A stretch of 64,000 nt of DNA, taken from the NCBI GenBank assembly GCA_019636495.1, contig JAHBXL010000019.1:40536-104535 (forward strand), read 5' to 3'. The position numbers and the translations under genes were made by a program. This stretch comes from Phycisphaeraceae bacterium (lineage in GTDB: Bacteria > Planctomycetota > Phycisphaerae > Phycisphaerales > UBA1924). The number at the start of each line of letters is the position of its first letter. The first letter of the stretch is position 1. Below are positions 38,921 to 47,899 of the stretch, in pieces. The notes beneath the pieces are model-generated. The model ran no database searches, was not told the origin of the DNA, and worked only from the letters and a program-made list of their open reading frames with translations.

Positions 38921-39014
38921 CGCTTCTTTTGGTCTGTCCTTTCTGATCATGATCCGATTCACCAGTATTCCTGCCTGAACGAGCAACGGCATCGACGACC
39001 GCAAGGGCAATGCC

Positions 39015-41129
39015 ATGAACAGACTCTTGACTCTCTCCGTGATCTCCGTGTGCTCCGTGGCGAACTCCGCGGCAGCGCAGGTGGCGATCGACTTCGGCAA
39101 CATCGAGTACCGCAAACTCGAGACGCGCGGCGCGACCGAGAGCGCGATGCTCGACAAACTCATGAACCAGACGCCCATCCGCTGGTCGCCGTGGATGGTG
39201 CTGACGCCGTTCATCGGAAACGAGAAGGGCTTCCTGGAGCGGCCGCTGCCGCCCGAGGACGAACTGCCGAAGATGGCCGCGGGCGGCCCCGGGCCCGACC
39301 TGAACGCCAAGTACACCGGCAAGCAGAACCGGCAGATCGGCTGGCGCAAACTCTCCGATGAGCCCGACCGCGCGATGAGCCTGAAGATCTACCGCGAGGA
39401 CGAGATGAATCTCCGCGGCACGGGCTATCTCTACTGCACCGCGACGGTCGATCGCGCTGTCTCGCTCCCCGTCACCATGGGCTCCGACGACGGCCTGCGC
39501 TTCTGGCTCAATGGCAAACTGCTGATCGATGCCGATGTGCCCCGCGGCCTGAATGTCGAGGACCACCGACTCACGCTCGATCTCAAGGCCGGCGTCAACC
39601 ACCTCTTGGCGAAGGTCACGCAGGGTGCGGGCGGGTGGGACTATCAACTCATCACCCGCACCGCGCGCGTCGACCCCGTGCTCGATGCGAAACTGCAGTA
39701 CCAACTCAACACCGATTTCCCGACCGACGAGGACGAGTACTACCGGATCGCGACGGTGCCGGTGCCTCTCGATGTCGTGCTCGAGGTCGGCGGACTCGAC
39801 ACCCTGCCCGATGGCCGAATCGCCGTGTGCACCCGTCGCGGCGATGTGTACCTCGTCGAATACGCGGACGAGGACCCGCCGTTCGAAGCCCGGTTCAGAC
39901 TCTTCGCTTCCGGCTTGCACGAGCCGCTCGGCGTCGCGGCAAGAATCGAGGAAGGTCAACTGGCCGTCTACTGCGTGCAGCGCCCGGAACTGACGCGGCT
40001 GGTGGATACCAACGGCGACGGCCGCGCCGACCTCTACGATACGTTCTGCGATGCGTGGGGTGTCTCGGGCAACTACCACGAGTTCGCCTTCGGCCCCAAG
40101 TTCGATGCCGAGGGCAACGCGTGGGTGACGCTCAACGTCGGCTTCTGCGATGCGCTGGGCAAGAGCATCGCGCCCTATCGCGGATGGGCCGTCAAGGTGA
40201 CGCCCGACCGCCGCATGATCCCCGTGTGCGACGGCCTGCGCTCGCCCAACGGCATCGGCTTCAACGCGCTGGGCGATTGCTTCTATGCCGACAATCAGGG
40301 CGACTTCGTCGGCACCAACAAACTCTCGTGGATGTCGCAGGATTCCTATCACGGCCACCCCGCGGGCCTGCGCTGGCGGAAGGACTGGCAGCAGGGCGAC
40401 CCCGAGCCCAAGCGCATGCTGCCGGCGGTGTGGTTCCCGTACAAGAAGATGGGCCAGTCCGCCGCGGACTGCGTCATGGACACGACCGGCGGCAAGTTCG
40501 GCCCGTTCGCAGGCCAGTTGTTCGTGGGCGATCAGTTCTCGGCAATCGTGATGCGCGTCGCGCTCGAGAAGGTGAACGGGCCCGATGGCGATTTCTACCA
40601 GGGCGCGTGCTTCCCCTTCCGGCGCGGGCTCGATTGCGGCGTGAATCGCCTGACGTTCGACAACAACGGCGGCATGATCGCCGGGCAGACCGACCGCGGC
40701 TGGGGCTCGATCGGCCGCCTGCGCTACGGCCTGCAGCGGATCGTGTGGACGGGCAAAACGCCGTTCGAACCGCTCACGGTGCACGCCGCGCCGCGCGGCT
40801 TTGTCGTCACGTTCACCGAGGATGTCGATGCCGCGAGCGCGGAGGATGTGAAGTCGTGGTCGATGAGCAGTTACACCTACCGCTACCACGCCACGTACGG
40901 CTCGCCGGAGGTTCAAACGCAGACGCCGACCGTGACCGCCGCGAAGATGACCGGCCCGCGCACCGTGTCGCTCACGGTCGATGGCCTGCGCGATGGCGGC
41001 GAAGGCTTCGCGCACGAGATCGGCATGGGCGGCATCAAGGCGAAGGACGGGCGAAAACTGCTGCACCCGATCGCGTACTACACGCTGCACAAGATCCCCG
41101 CGGATGAGCCGACGGTGGCGGTGAGGTGA
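39015..41129 (+). CDS. Exported sorbosone/glucose-dehydrogenase-like beta-propeller protein
   Basis: A 704-residue secreted protein. The signal peptide (LLTLSVISVCSVANSAAAQ) is encoded by a run of CTCCGTG units (see repeat). After a ~190-residue N-terminal beta domain with GSDDGLRFWLNGKLL (a PA14-like edge), a propeller of the type in planctomycete membrane-bound dehydrogenases follows, with LDTLPDGRIAVCTRRGDVYLVE, DTNGDGRADLYDTF, NGIGFNALGDCFYADNQGD and GQLFVGDQFSA. A C-terminal Ig-like segment ends the protein. It could oxidise a sugar with the adjacent cytochrome as acceptor, but some homologues lack activity. Confidence 0.82.
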   Translation: MNRLLTLSVISVCSVANSAAAQVAIDFGNIEYRKLETRGATESAMLDKLMNQTPIRWSPWMVLTPFIGNEKGFLERPLPPEDELPKMAAGGPGPDLNAKYTGKQNRQIGWRKLSDEPDRAMSLKIYREDEMNLRGTGYLYCTATVDRAVSLPVTMGSDDGLRFWLNGKLLIDADVPRGLNVEDHRLTLDLKAGVNHLLAKVTQGAGGWDYQLITRTARVDPVLDAKLQYQLNTDFPTDEDEYYRIATVPVPLDVVLEVGGLDTLPDGRIAVCTRRGDVYLVEYADEDPPFEARFRLFASGLHEPLGVAARIEEGQLAVYCVQRPELTRLVDTNGDGRADLYDTFCDAWGVSGNYHEFAFGPKFDAEGNAWVTLNVGFCDALGKSIAPYRGWAVKVTPDRRMIPVCDGLRSPNGIGFNALGDCFYADNQGDFVGTNKLSWMSQDSYHGHPAGLRWRKDWQQGDPEPKRMLPAVWFPYKKMGQSAADCVMDTTGGKFGPFAGQLFVGDQFSAIVMRVALEKVNGPDGDFYQGACFPFRRGLDCGVNRLTFDNNGGMIAGQTDRGWGSIGRLRYGLQRIVWTGKTPFEPLTVHAAPRGFVVTFTEDVDAASAEDVKSWSMSSYTYRYHATYGSPEVQTQTPTVTAAKMTGPRTVSLTVDGLRDGGEGFAHEIGMGGIKAKDGRKLLHPIAYYTLHKIPADEPTVAVR
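39031..39068 (+). repeat. CTCCGTG short-unit repeat forming a signal-peptide coding region
   Basis: The sequence reads CTCTCTCCGTGATCTCCGTG then TGCTCCGTGGCGAACTCC, i.e. three tandem NTCTCCGTG-type units ending in GCGAACTC. In frame it encodes LSVISVCSVANS, the hydrophobic core of the propeller protein's signal peptide. Similar CTCCGTG arrays occur as non-coding islands in related genomes, so this looks like a repeat taken over as coding sequence. Confidence 0.65.
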
Positions 41130-41152
41130 GACGACTGGAGGTGCTCTGGCCC

Positions 41153-41835
41153 CTACGGAGGCGGGATCGGGACAATCCCGACCGCTGTCGCAAATTGCCA
41201 TCCAAAGTCTGTCCGCATGTATGTCTTCGGCAGCGAGTAGAACATTGTGGGATGCTGCGGTGTTTCGAGCATTAGACCGCTGGCTACCAGCACCGAGAGC
41301 GCCGGAACATCCTCCAGAGCAAGCTCAATCTTCTGAATGTCAATCAGTGCATCGAGATGTGGCGGAAACTTGATGCGAAGCGCGGGTTCCATGTCCTTAC
41401 CAAGCTGAATGATCGCAGTAGGATCACTGTATAGGCGATCAAGCAATTTGCCATCCGCAGGGGACAACCGCCGCAACACTTCGGGAAAGGCCGGATGGCG
41501 AAGCGGCTCGTGTTCCACGGCCCCTGCGAGCAGTGACACCCACATCGCTTCCAGGCTTGACGAATCGCAGTTACCTGCTCCATCCAAGAGCGGCATCAGG
41601 AATCCCGGTGGCATCATGCACGGGGCCACCTTTCGTGCGCGGACCTTCTCTTCAGCCTTTGCGATGATCCGGAGCCGATTACTCCATTGCCACGCGTAGA
41701 TTTGGTCACCGAGCATTCCGCCAGCGACTCGACAGGGTTTACCGAGCATTGAATCAAGGAATTCGCATGCCTTCTCGACAACCGGCTTGCCAAGGTCCAG
41801 TGCTTTGCTCATAACTTCGGCGATTGACGTTTCGG

Positions 41836-41839
<4 letters not shown>
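41153..41839 (-). CDS. DUF4393 / Abi-alpha-like protein
   Basis: A 228-residue protein matching the DUF4393 (Abi-alpha) pattern: [18 protein letters not shown], then [16 protein letters not shown], the [24 protein letters not shown] block, LLAGAVEHE and [22 protein letters not shown]. Family members are linked to abortive phage infection, though the mechanism is poorly known. Base composition is visibly less GC-rich than its neighbours, suggesting transfer. The GTG start overlaps the stop of the oxidoreductase as GTGA, so it is translated from a metabolic operon. No other defence gene is adjacent. Confidence 0.78.
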
Positions 41840-43119
<1,280 letters not shown>

Positions 43120-43131
43120 GGTTGATCCAGT

Positions 43132-43317
43132 CTCGGAGGGAACTCAGAGGAAGCGGAGCAAGCGGAGGCGCGCAGAGAGGAATCAGGAAGAGAAGACGAA
43201 GAACAATCGAACAACCGTGCGCGAATGAAAGCAGGAATGTCCAGAAGCCTTCAAGCAGAACTCGTCCCTTCTCTGCTTCTGCTCCGCCCACTCTGCTCCC
43301 TCTGTGTTCCTCTTCGC
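43132..43317. repeat. Inverted short-unit repeat island (GCGGAG/CAGAGG type)
   Basis: The spacer between the oxidoreductase and the isomerase genes is an imperfect inverted repeat. The left side has GGAACTCAGAGGAAGCGG, AGCAAGCGGAGG and CGCGCAGAG. The right side, read in reverse complement, has GGAACACAGAGGGAGCAG followed by a GGCGGAGCAG unit. About 60 nt of unrelated sequence lies between the arms. The units match the palindrome at 8771-8840. No gene is visible in this ~200 nt. Confidence 0.68.
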
Positions 43318-44343
43318 TCACCTCTCAAACGCCGCATCAAACGCCCGCTCTCCGGCCGGAAAATCCAGCCGCTTCGTGAACGCGCACGATTCCCTGGCTC
43401 CGTGGTCGCGGTCCATGCCCGCATCTTCCCACTCGACGCTCAGCGGCCCCGCGTACCCGATTCGGTTCAGCGAGCGGATGATCGCCTCCCAGTTCACGTG
43501 CCCGCGGCCGACGCTGCGGAAATCCCACCCGCGGCGGACATCCCCGAAGGTCAGGTGCGAGCCCAGCACGCCCGACATCCCATCGCCGCCCTTGTTGTTC
43601 CCCGGGCCGTAGTGCACCGCGACATCCTTCATGTGCACATGGAAAATCCGATCCGTGAAGCGCTCGATGAACTTGTTGGGGGCGATGCCCTGCCAGAGTA
43701 GGTGCGAAGGATCGAAGTTGAAGCCGAACGCGGGGTGGTTCCCGATCGCCGAAAGCGCGGCCTCGGCGGTGTAGTAGTCGTACGCGATCTCCCCGGGGTG
43801 CACCTCGAGCGCGAACTTCACGCCCGCGTTCTTGAACGCGTCCAGGATCGGCCCCCAGCGCTTCGCGAAGTCGTCATACCCGGCCTTCACATCCTCGGGC
43901 CCGGTGGGCGGGAAGAAGTACAACTTGCCCCAGATGCTCGAGCCCGTAAAGCCGTTGACGACCTTGACGCCCAGGTTCTTTGCCGCGGCGGCGGTTCTGG
44001 TCATTTCTTCCGCCGCGCGTCGGCGCACGCCCTCGGGCTCGCCATCGCCCCATACGTGCGCAGGCAGAATGGCCTTGTGCCGCCGGTCGATCTCGTCGCA
44101 CACCGCCTGCCCGACGAGGTGCGAAGAGATGGCCCAGCACTTCAGCCCGTGCCCGGCGAGCAGGTCGTGGCGCGACTTGCAGTACGCCGCGCTATCCGGG
44201 CCGATGGCCTTTGCGACCTCGAAGTGATCGCCCCAGCAGGCCAGTTCCAGGCCGTCATAGCCGAAGCCCTTGGCCTTCTCGGCCATGGTGGCAAGCGACA
44301 GGTCGGCCCATTGTCCGGTGAAGAGTGTGACGGGTCGTGGCAT
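43318..44343 (-). CDS. Sugar phosphate isomerase/epimerase (xylose-isomerase-like TIM barrel)
   Basis: A 341-residue AP-endonuclease-2-like TIM-barrel protein. Key blocks are the N-terminal [35 protein letters not shown] (metal Glu and His), [13 protein letters not shown] (metal Asp and His), and HVHMKDV. The C-terminal [16 protein letters not shown] is typical. It likely interconverts keto and aldo sugars produced by the neighbouring oxidoreductase, from which it is separated by the repeat island. Confidence 0.9.
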   Translation of the reverse strand: MPRPVTLFTGQWADLSLATMAEKAKGFGYDGLELACWGDHFEVAKAIGPDSAAYCKSRHDLLAGHGLKCWAISSHLVGQAVCDEIDRRHKAILPAHVWGDGEPEGVRRRAAEEMTRTAAAAKNLGVKVVNGFTGSSIWGKLYFFPPTGPEDVKAGYDDFAKRWGPILDAFKNAGVKFALEVHPGEIAYDYYTAEAALSAIGNHPAFGFNFDPSHLLWQGIAPNKFIERFTDRIFHVHMKDVAVHYGPGNNKGGDGMSGVLGSHLTFGDVRRGWDFRSVGRGHVNWEAIIRSLNRIGYAGPLSVEWEDAGMDRDHGARESCAFTKRLDFPAGERAFDAAFER

Positions 44344-44382
44344 GGGGCCAGTGTACCGCGCCGCCGTCCCGGCGCGCCGGCA

Positions 44383-45087
44383 TCATGGCAGGGGCACGCG
44401 GCCGCCGGTCATCCAGTGGGCCAGGGTCTGCGTGCCGGAAATGGCCGTGTCGAAGCCGATGGGGTAGATGTACCGCCCGCCGAAGTAGAGCAGGACAATC
44501 AGCGAGAACAGCGCGATGTTCTGGCCGTTGGGCCCCTCGATAATCTCCCGGTACCGCGGCCAGAAAGTCGCGAGAATCCGCGAACCGTCCAGCGGTGGCG
44601 CGGGCAGCATGTTGAAGATCGCCAGCACGATGTTCAGCGCTGCGGCGAGCCGGAAGAACACCTGACCGTCTCGAAAGGCACTGTCGGACACGGTCAGCGC
44701 GGGCGTTGCGTACCCGCCGGCGACTGCCACCCACGCGGCGCCGAGCACGATGCACAACGCGGCAAGAAGGAGGTTCATCACCGGTCCCGCCATGGCGACG
44801 ATGGCGTCGTCGTGGCGGCCGCGGAAACGCGCGGGGTTGACGGGCATCATCCCCCACGCGATGCCGATGACGGCGAAGACGATGAGGCTGGGCAGCCCCA
44901 TGTGCACCACCGGGTTCCAGGTCATGTGGCCGGATTCGATGGGTGTTCGGTCGCCGCGCCAAATCGCGGCCCAGCCGTGGGCCAGTTCGTGCAGCGTGAT
45001 CGACCCGAGAACGATGATGACCCACGCAACGATGGCGAACGGCCCCGCCCGCTCGTACCACGTGCTGACCCACCAGCCGGTGAGCAT
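44383..45087 (-). CDS. Site-2 protease-type membrane metallopeptidase (M50)
   Basis: A 234-residue integral membrane protein with about six hydrophobic helices. The zinc motif HELAHG (HExxH) lies in the first long helix at about residues 34-39, and the third ligand is in NMLPAPPLDGSRIL (NxxPxxxLDG). This is the short, PDZ-free M50B type (FtsH-independent, FA/SREBP-protease-like). Substrates are unknown. It follows rplT by 25 nt on the same strand, so it may be part of the ribosomal transcript. Confidence 0.9.
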   Translation of the reverse strand: MLTGWWVSTWYERAGPFAIVAWVIIVLGSITLHELAHGWAAIWRGDRTPIESGHMTWNPVVHMGLPSLIVFAVIGIAWGMMPVNPARFRGRHDDAIVAMAGPVMNLLLAALCIVLGAAWVAVAGGYATPALTVSDSAFRDGQVFFRLAAALNIVLAIFNMLPAPPLDGSRILATFWPRYREIIEGPNGQNIALFSLIVLLYFGGRYIYPIGFDTAISGTQTLAHWMTGGRVPLP

Positions 45088-45112
45088 GATCGCACCCCCG
45101 GGGCCCGGAATC

Positions 45113-45487
45113 TCAGGCCTTCGCGGCGGTCGCGCGGGAGTTCTTCACCGCCGAGGCACAGATCTGGTCGAAGGCCTTCGGGTCCTCGATGGCCAGTTGG
45201 CTGAGCATCTTGCGGTTGAGTTTGATGCCGGCCATCTTCAGGCCGTTGATGAACAGGCTGTAGCGGCAATCGCGCATGCGGCAGGCCGCGGTGATGCGGG
45301 TGATCCACAGGCGGCGCATGTCGCGCTTCAGGCGGCGACGGTCGCGGAACGCGTAGCGCCCGGCGCGGATGACCGCGTCTTCCGCCCGGTACTTGGACTT
45401 GTGGTTCGAGCCGTAATAGCCGCGGGCGGCCCGGAGAATGCGCTTGCGGGCCTGGGTGCGTGCTGCGCCTTTGCGGATGCGGGGCAT
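45113..45487 (-). CDS. rplT: 50S ribosomal protein bL20
   Basis: A 124-residue bL20, highly basic with the standard signatures: N-terminal MPRIRKGAARTQARKRIL, ARGYYGSNHKSKYRAEDAV, AFRDRRRLKRDMRRLWITRI, and C-terminal YSLFINGLKMAGIKLNRKMLS. It assists early 50S assembly and in many bacteria represses its own operon. It lies downstream of rpmI; the usual infC neighbour is missing. Confidence 0.97.
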   Translation of the reverse strand: MPRIRKGAARTQARKRILRAARGYYGSNHKSKYRAEDAVIRAGRYAFRDRRRLKRDMRRLWITRITAACRMRDCRYSLFINGLKMAGIKLNRKMLSQLAIEDPKAFDQICASAVKNSRATAAKA

Positions 45488-45641
45488 GGTCGAGACTCCG
45501 AGTTGTGTCGCGTGCGGGGCGGGCCGTTTCGAATCCGGCCCGCTTTGGCCCGACGGACGGGTGTGGTGTATGGGACAGGTCAGGCAGGAAAGGACCGGAC
45601 AAGACCGGCAACGTGACCGGCGGTCACGCTGCCTTGCGGCG

Positions 45642-45956
45642 TCAATCCTTCGCCGACTTCGCGGCCTTGGAGACCTTGGCCTTCTCGGCGCGGGCCGCTG
45701 CGCGTTCCTGCGGGGTCGGGCTCTTCTTCAACGTTGCGCGAGCCTGGTCGCGGCCGCGCAGCCGCCGGAAGAGCAGCCGCTCAAGACGCTTGGCTTCCGG
45801 ATTGGACATGTACTTGTCGGTACGGAGGCGACGGAGTCGCTTGCTGCTCTTGCTGGAGCGCAAGTGCTTGCCAAATGCTCGGTTGTGCCGCACGAGGCCG
45901 GTGGCCGTCAGGCGGATGCGCTTGAGGCTGGCCTTGTGGCTCTTGTTCTTGGGCAT
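45642..45956 (-). CDS. rpmI: 50S ribosomal protein bL35 with a C-terminal extension
   Basis: The first 65 residues match bL35: MPKNKSHKASLKRIRLTATG, then RHNRAFGKHLRSSKSSKRLRRLR. Instead of ending near residue 66, the protein continues with ~38 more residues, rich in Arg, Lys and Ala (RLERLLFRRLRGRDQA... KAAKSAKD). The extension is presumably helical and contacts rRNA. I chose the ATG that gives MPKNKSH. It lies 155 nt upstream of rplT on the same strand and forms the head of the gene run. Confidence 0.95.
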   Translation of the reverse strand: MPKNKSHKASLKRIRLTATGLVRHNRAFGKHLRSSKSSKRLRRLRTDKYMSNPEAKRLERLLFRRLRGRDQARATLKKSPTPQERAAARAEKAKVSKAAKSAKD

Positions 45957-46369
45957 CGAAGACTCCAACTCCTTGGCTTAGCCCGGCTTACGAATCGGCC
46001 GCGGCGGGTGTCGCGCGCGAGACGCCGTCCGGCCGGGGCCGAAGGGACCGCAACAGTAGACCTGCCGCGGGCCGACAGCAAGGGGAGGGGACGCATGGAG
46101 ACGGGAGCCACTCTGCCGGAATGCGGATTCTGGATTGGGGAATTTGGAATCGGATGATCCCCGGACCCCGGACCTTTCGCACTCCTTCTCCACACTTGAA
46201 CTTTTGCTGTTTCAAGGCCTTGTCGCACCGAGGCCGATAACACGGCCAAGTTTGCCCGCGCGGTTTATGCCGCATCGTGAACTTCCCCAACCCGTGCCGC
46301 CGCGAACCGAAGCGGCCCGGCGGAGGGAATGGTCTTGAAAAGGGCGTGACCACCGGGCCGGAGGCCAGC
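45957..46369. other. Divergent intergenic region containing a repeat island
   Basis: About 410 nt between rpmI and the ParA gene. Besides the repeat tract at 46117-46173, it must hold the ribosomal promoter and the ParA promoter, but neither could be placed with confidence. GTG codons at 46277 and 46346 are in frame with the ParA gene and could extend it. Confidence 0.5.
46117..46173. repeat. Short-unit repeat island (GGAATGCGG / CCCCGGACC types)
   Basis: The tract contains GGAATGCGGATTCTGG, GGGGAATTTGGAATCGG and CCCCGGACCCCGGACC in tandem, the same two unit types as the islands at 5.75 and 6.55 kb in a more degenerate form. It lies in the divergent region between rpmI and the ParA gene. Confidence 0.65.
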
Positions 46370-47899
46370 GTGCACACCATCGCGGTCGTCAATCAGAAGG
46401 GGGGATGCGGCAAGACGACGACCGCCATCAACCTGGCCGGCGTGTTCGCCTCGCGCGGGTACCGAACGCTGCTGATCGACCTTGACCCGCAGGCCCACTG
46501 CGCCGCGGGGCTGGCCATTCCCGAGCAGCGAATCGACAAGCACATCGGCGACGCGATGCTCGCGCCCGAGGGCTCGCCGGTCGATGCCGACCGCCTGCTG
46601 TGGCGCGTCAGCCGCAACCTCGATCTTGCGCCAAGCACCGTGCGGCTGGCCGCCCTGGAAGCCGCTCGCGGCGAACTGGCGGGCAAGGCCGACGCCGAGA
46701 CGCGGCTCAAGCGCGCGCTGGCTCGCTTCGACACGCAATACGACGTCGCGCTGATCGACTGCTCGCCGGCGATCGGCCTGCTCACATTCAACGCGCTGGT
46801 CGCCGCGGACGAGGTCTTGATCCCTGTTGAAACAGGTTTCTTCAGCCTGCACGGCGCGACCAAGCAGGTGAACACGATCAAGTCGGTCGCCAAGCGGCTG
46901 GGCGTACAGCCCACCTATCGCCTGTTGCCGACGATGCACGACCCGGCCAGCGTGCTGGCACGAGACCTCCTCGACGAGTTGCGCCGACGGTTCCAGGGGC
47001 GCGTTGCGCCGGTGGTCATCAGGCTCGACCCCGCTCTGCGCGAGGCCGCGAGTTTCGGGCAGCCCGTCATCGAGTACGCGCCCGAGTCCGGCGGCGCGCA
47101 AGACTACGGCGCGCTCGCGGCGTTCCTTGCCGAGCATTCACTCGGTCGGCGCGATGCCGCTCCGCCAAACGACCTGTGTCGGATGCCGGAAGTGCACGTC
47201 GTCCCCGGAATTGCCGATCGCGCGGCGATTCCATCCTCGCGACCTGTCGAAAGCACCCCCGTCCACGCCGCCGCCCCCGCGCGGGGCGATAGCGACCGAC
47301 CCGCTTCGGGCGCATCACACATCGCCCCGGCGCCCGTTCCCGCGGCGGCTCCGGCGCAGCCGCCGCCCGTCGCGATTGTCGATCCGCCCGAGGTGTTTGC
47401 GCCGACGCGCGCGGCCGATCTTGTCGCACGGGCCCGCAAACTGCACGCCAACGGTGCCACAGGCGCGGCGACCGCCAGCGTGCGAGCCGATGCACCCGCG
47501 CCGTCCGCGCCCGCGCCGCTTGAAGCGCCGCCCCGCCCGGCGCCGCCCGCGGCGACGGCGATCGATCCAATCCTCAGCACCACGTGGTACGGCGTTCGCG
47601 CGACGCCCCGCGGCGTGGTCTTCCGCCAGCCGCTGGCCCTGGGTCGAAGCGTGTTTGTCGCGGGCGAGTTCAACCACTGGTCGGACATCGCCGCGCCGCT
47701 GCGCCCCAACGATGCGCTGGGGCTGCTCGAGGCCGTGGTGCCGATCGGCGCGGGCACGTCGCAGTACCGCCTTGTGGTCGACGGGCAGTGGATCTCGGAT
47801 CCGTACAACCCGTTGATCGCGCCCAACCCCTTCGGCGGGGCCAACAGCCTGGTGATCGTGCCGGAGTCCGCGGCGCGCCGTTCGGAGGACGCGTCATGA
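46370..47899 (+). CDS. ParA-family ATPase fused to a C-terminal CBM48-like domain
   Basis: A 509-residue protein. Residues 1-~250 are a complete ParA/MinD ATPase: deviant Walker A NQKGGCGKTTT, LLIDLDPQAHCAAGL (Walker A'), ALIDCSPAIGLLTFNAL (Walker B) and VETGFFSLHGATKQ. Residues ~270-415 are Pro/Ala-rich and disordered. Residues ~420-500 resemble the glycogen-binding AMPK/CBM48 fold: VFVAGEFNHWSDIAAPL, YRLVVDGQWISDPYNP and FGGANSLVIV. GGAGG lies 5 nt before the GTG at 46370, which decided the start. I know of no ParA with this appendage. It is coupled by ATGA to a partner gene and may position a polysaccharide or cell-envelope cargo. Confidence 0.86.
   Translation: MHTIAVVNQKGGCGKTTTAINLAGVFASRGYRTLLIDLDPQAHCAAGLAIPEQRIDKHIGDAMLAPEGSPVDADRLLWRVSRNLDLAPSTVRLAALEAARGELAGKADAETRLKRALARFDTQYDVALIDCSPAIGLLTFNALVAADEVLIPVETGFFSLHGATKQVNTIKSVAKRLGVQPTYRLLPTMHDPASVLARDLLDELRRRFQGRVAPVVIRLDPALREAASFGQPVIEYAPESGGAQDYGALAAFLAEHSLGRRDAAPPNDLCRMPEVHVVPGIADRAAIPSSRPVESTPVHAAAPARGDSDRPASGASHIAPAPVPAAAPAQPPPVAIVDPPEVFAPTRAADLVARARKLHANGATGAATASVRADAPAPSAPAPLEAPPRPAPPAATAIDPILSTTWYGVRATPRGVVFRQPLALGRSVFVAGEFNHWSDIAAPLRPNDALGLLEAVVPIGAGTSQYRLVVDGQWISDPYNPLIAPNPFGGANSLVIVPESAARRSEDAS

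Noticed and set aside
38784..41201. 805-codon open frame antisense to the propeller protein
   Set aside because: Shadow of a strong plus-strand gene with signal peptide and family motifs; antisense frame shows no motif.
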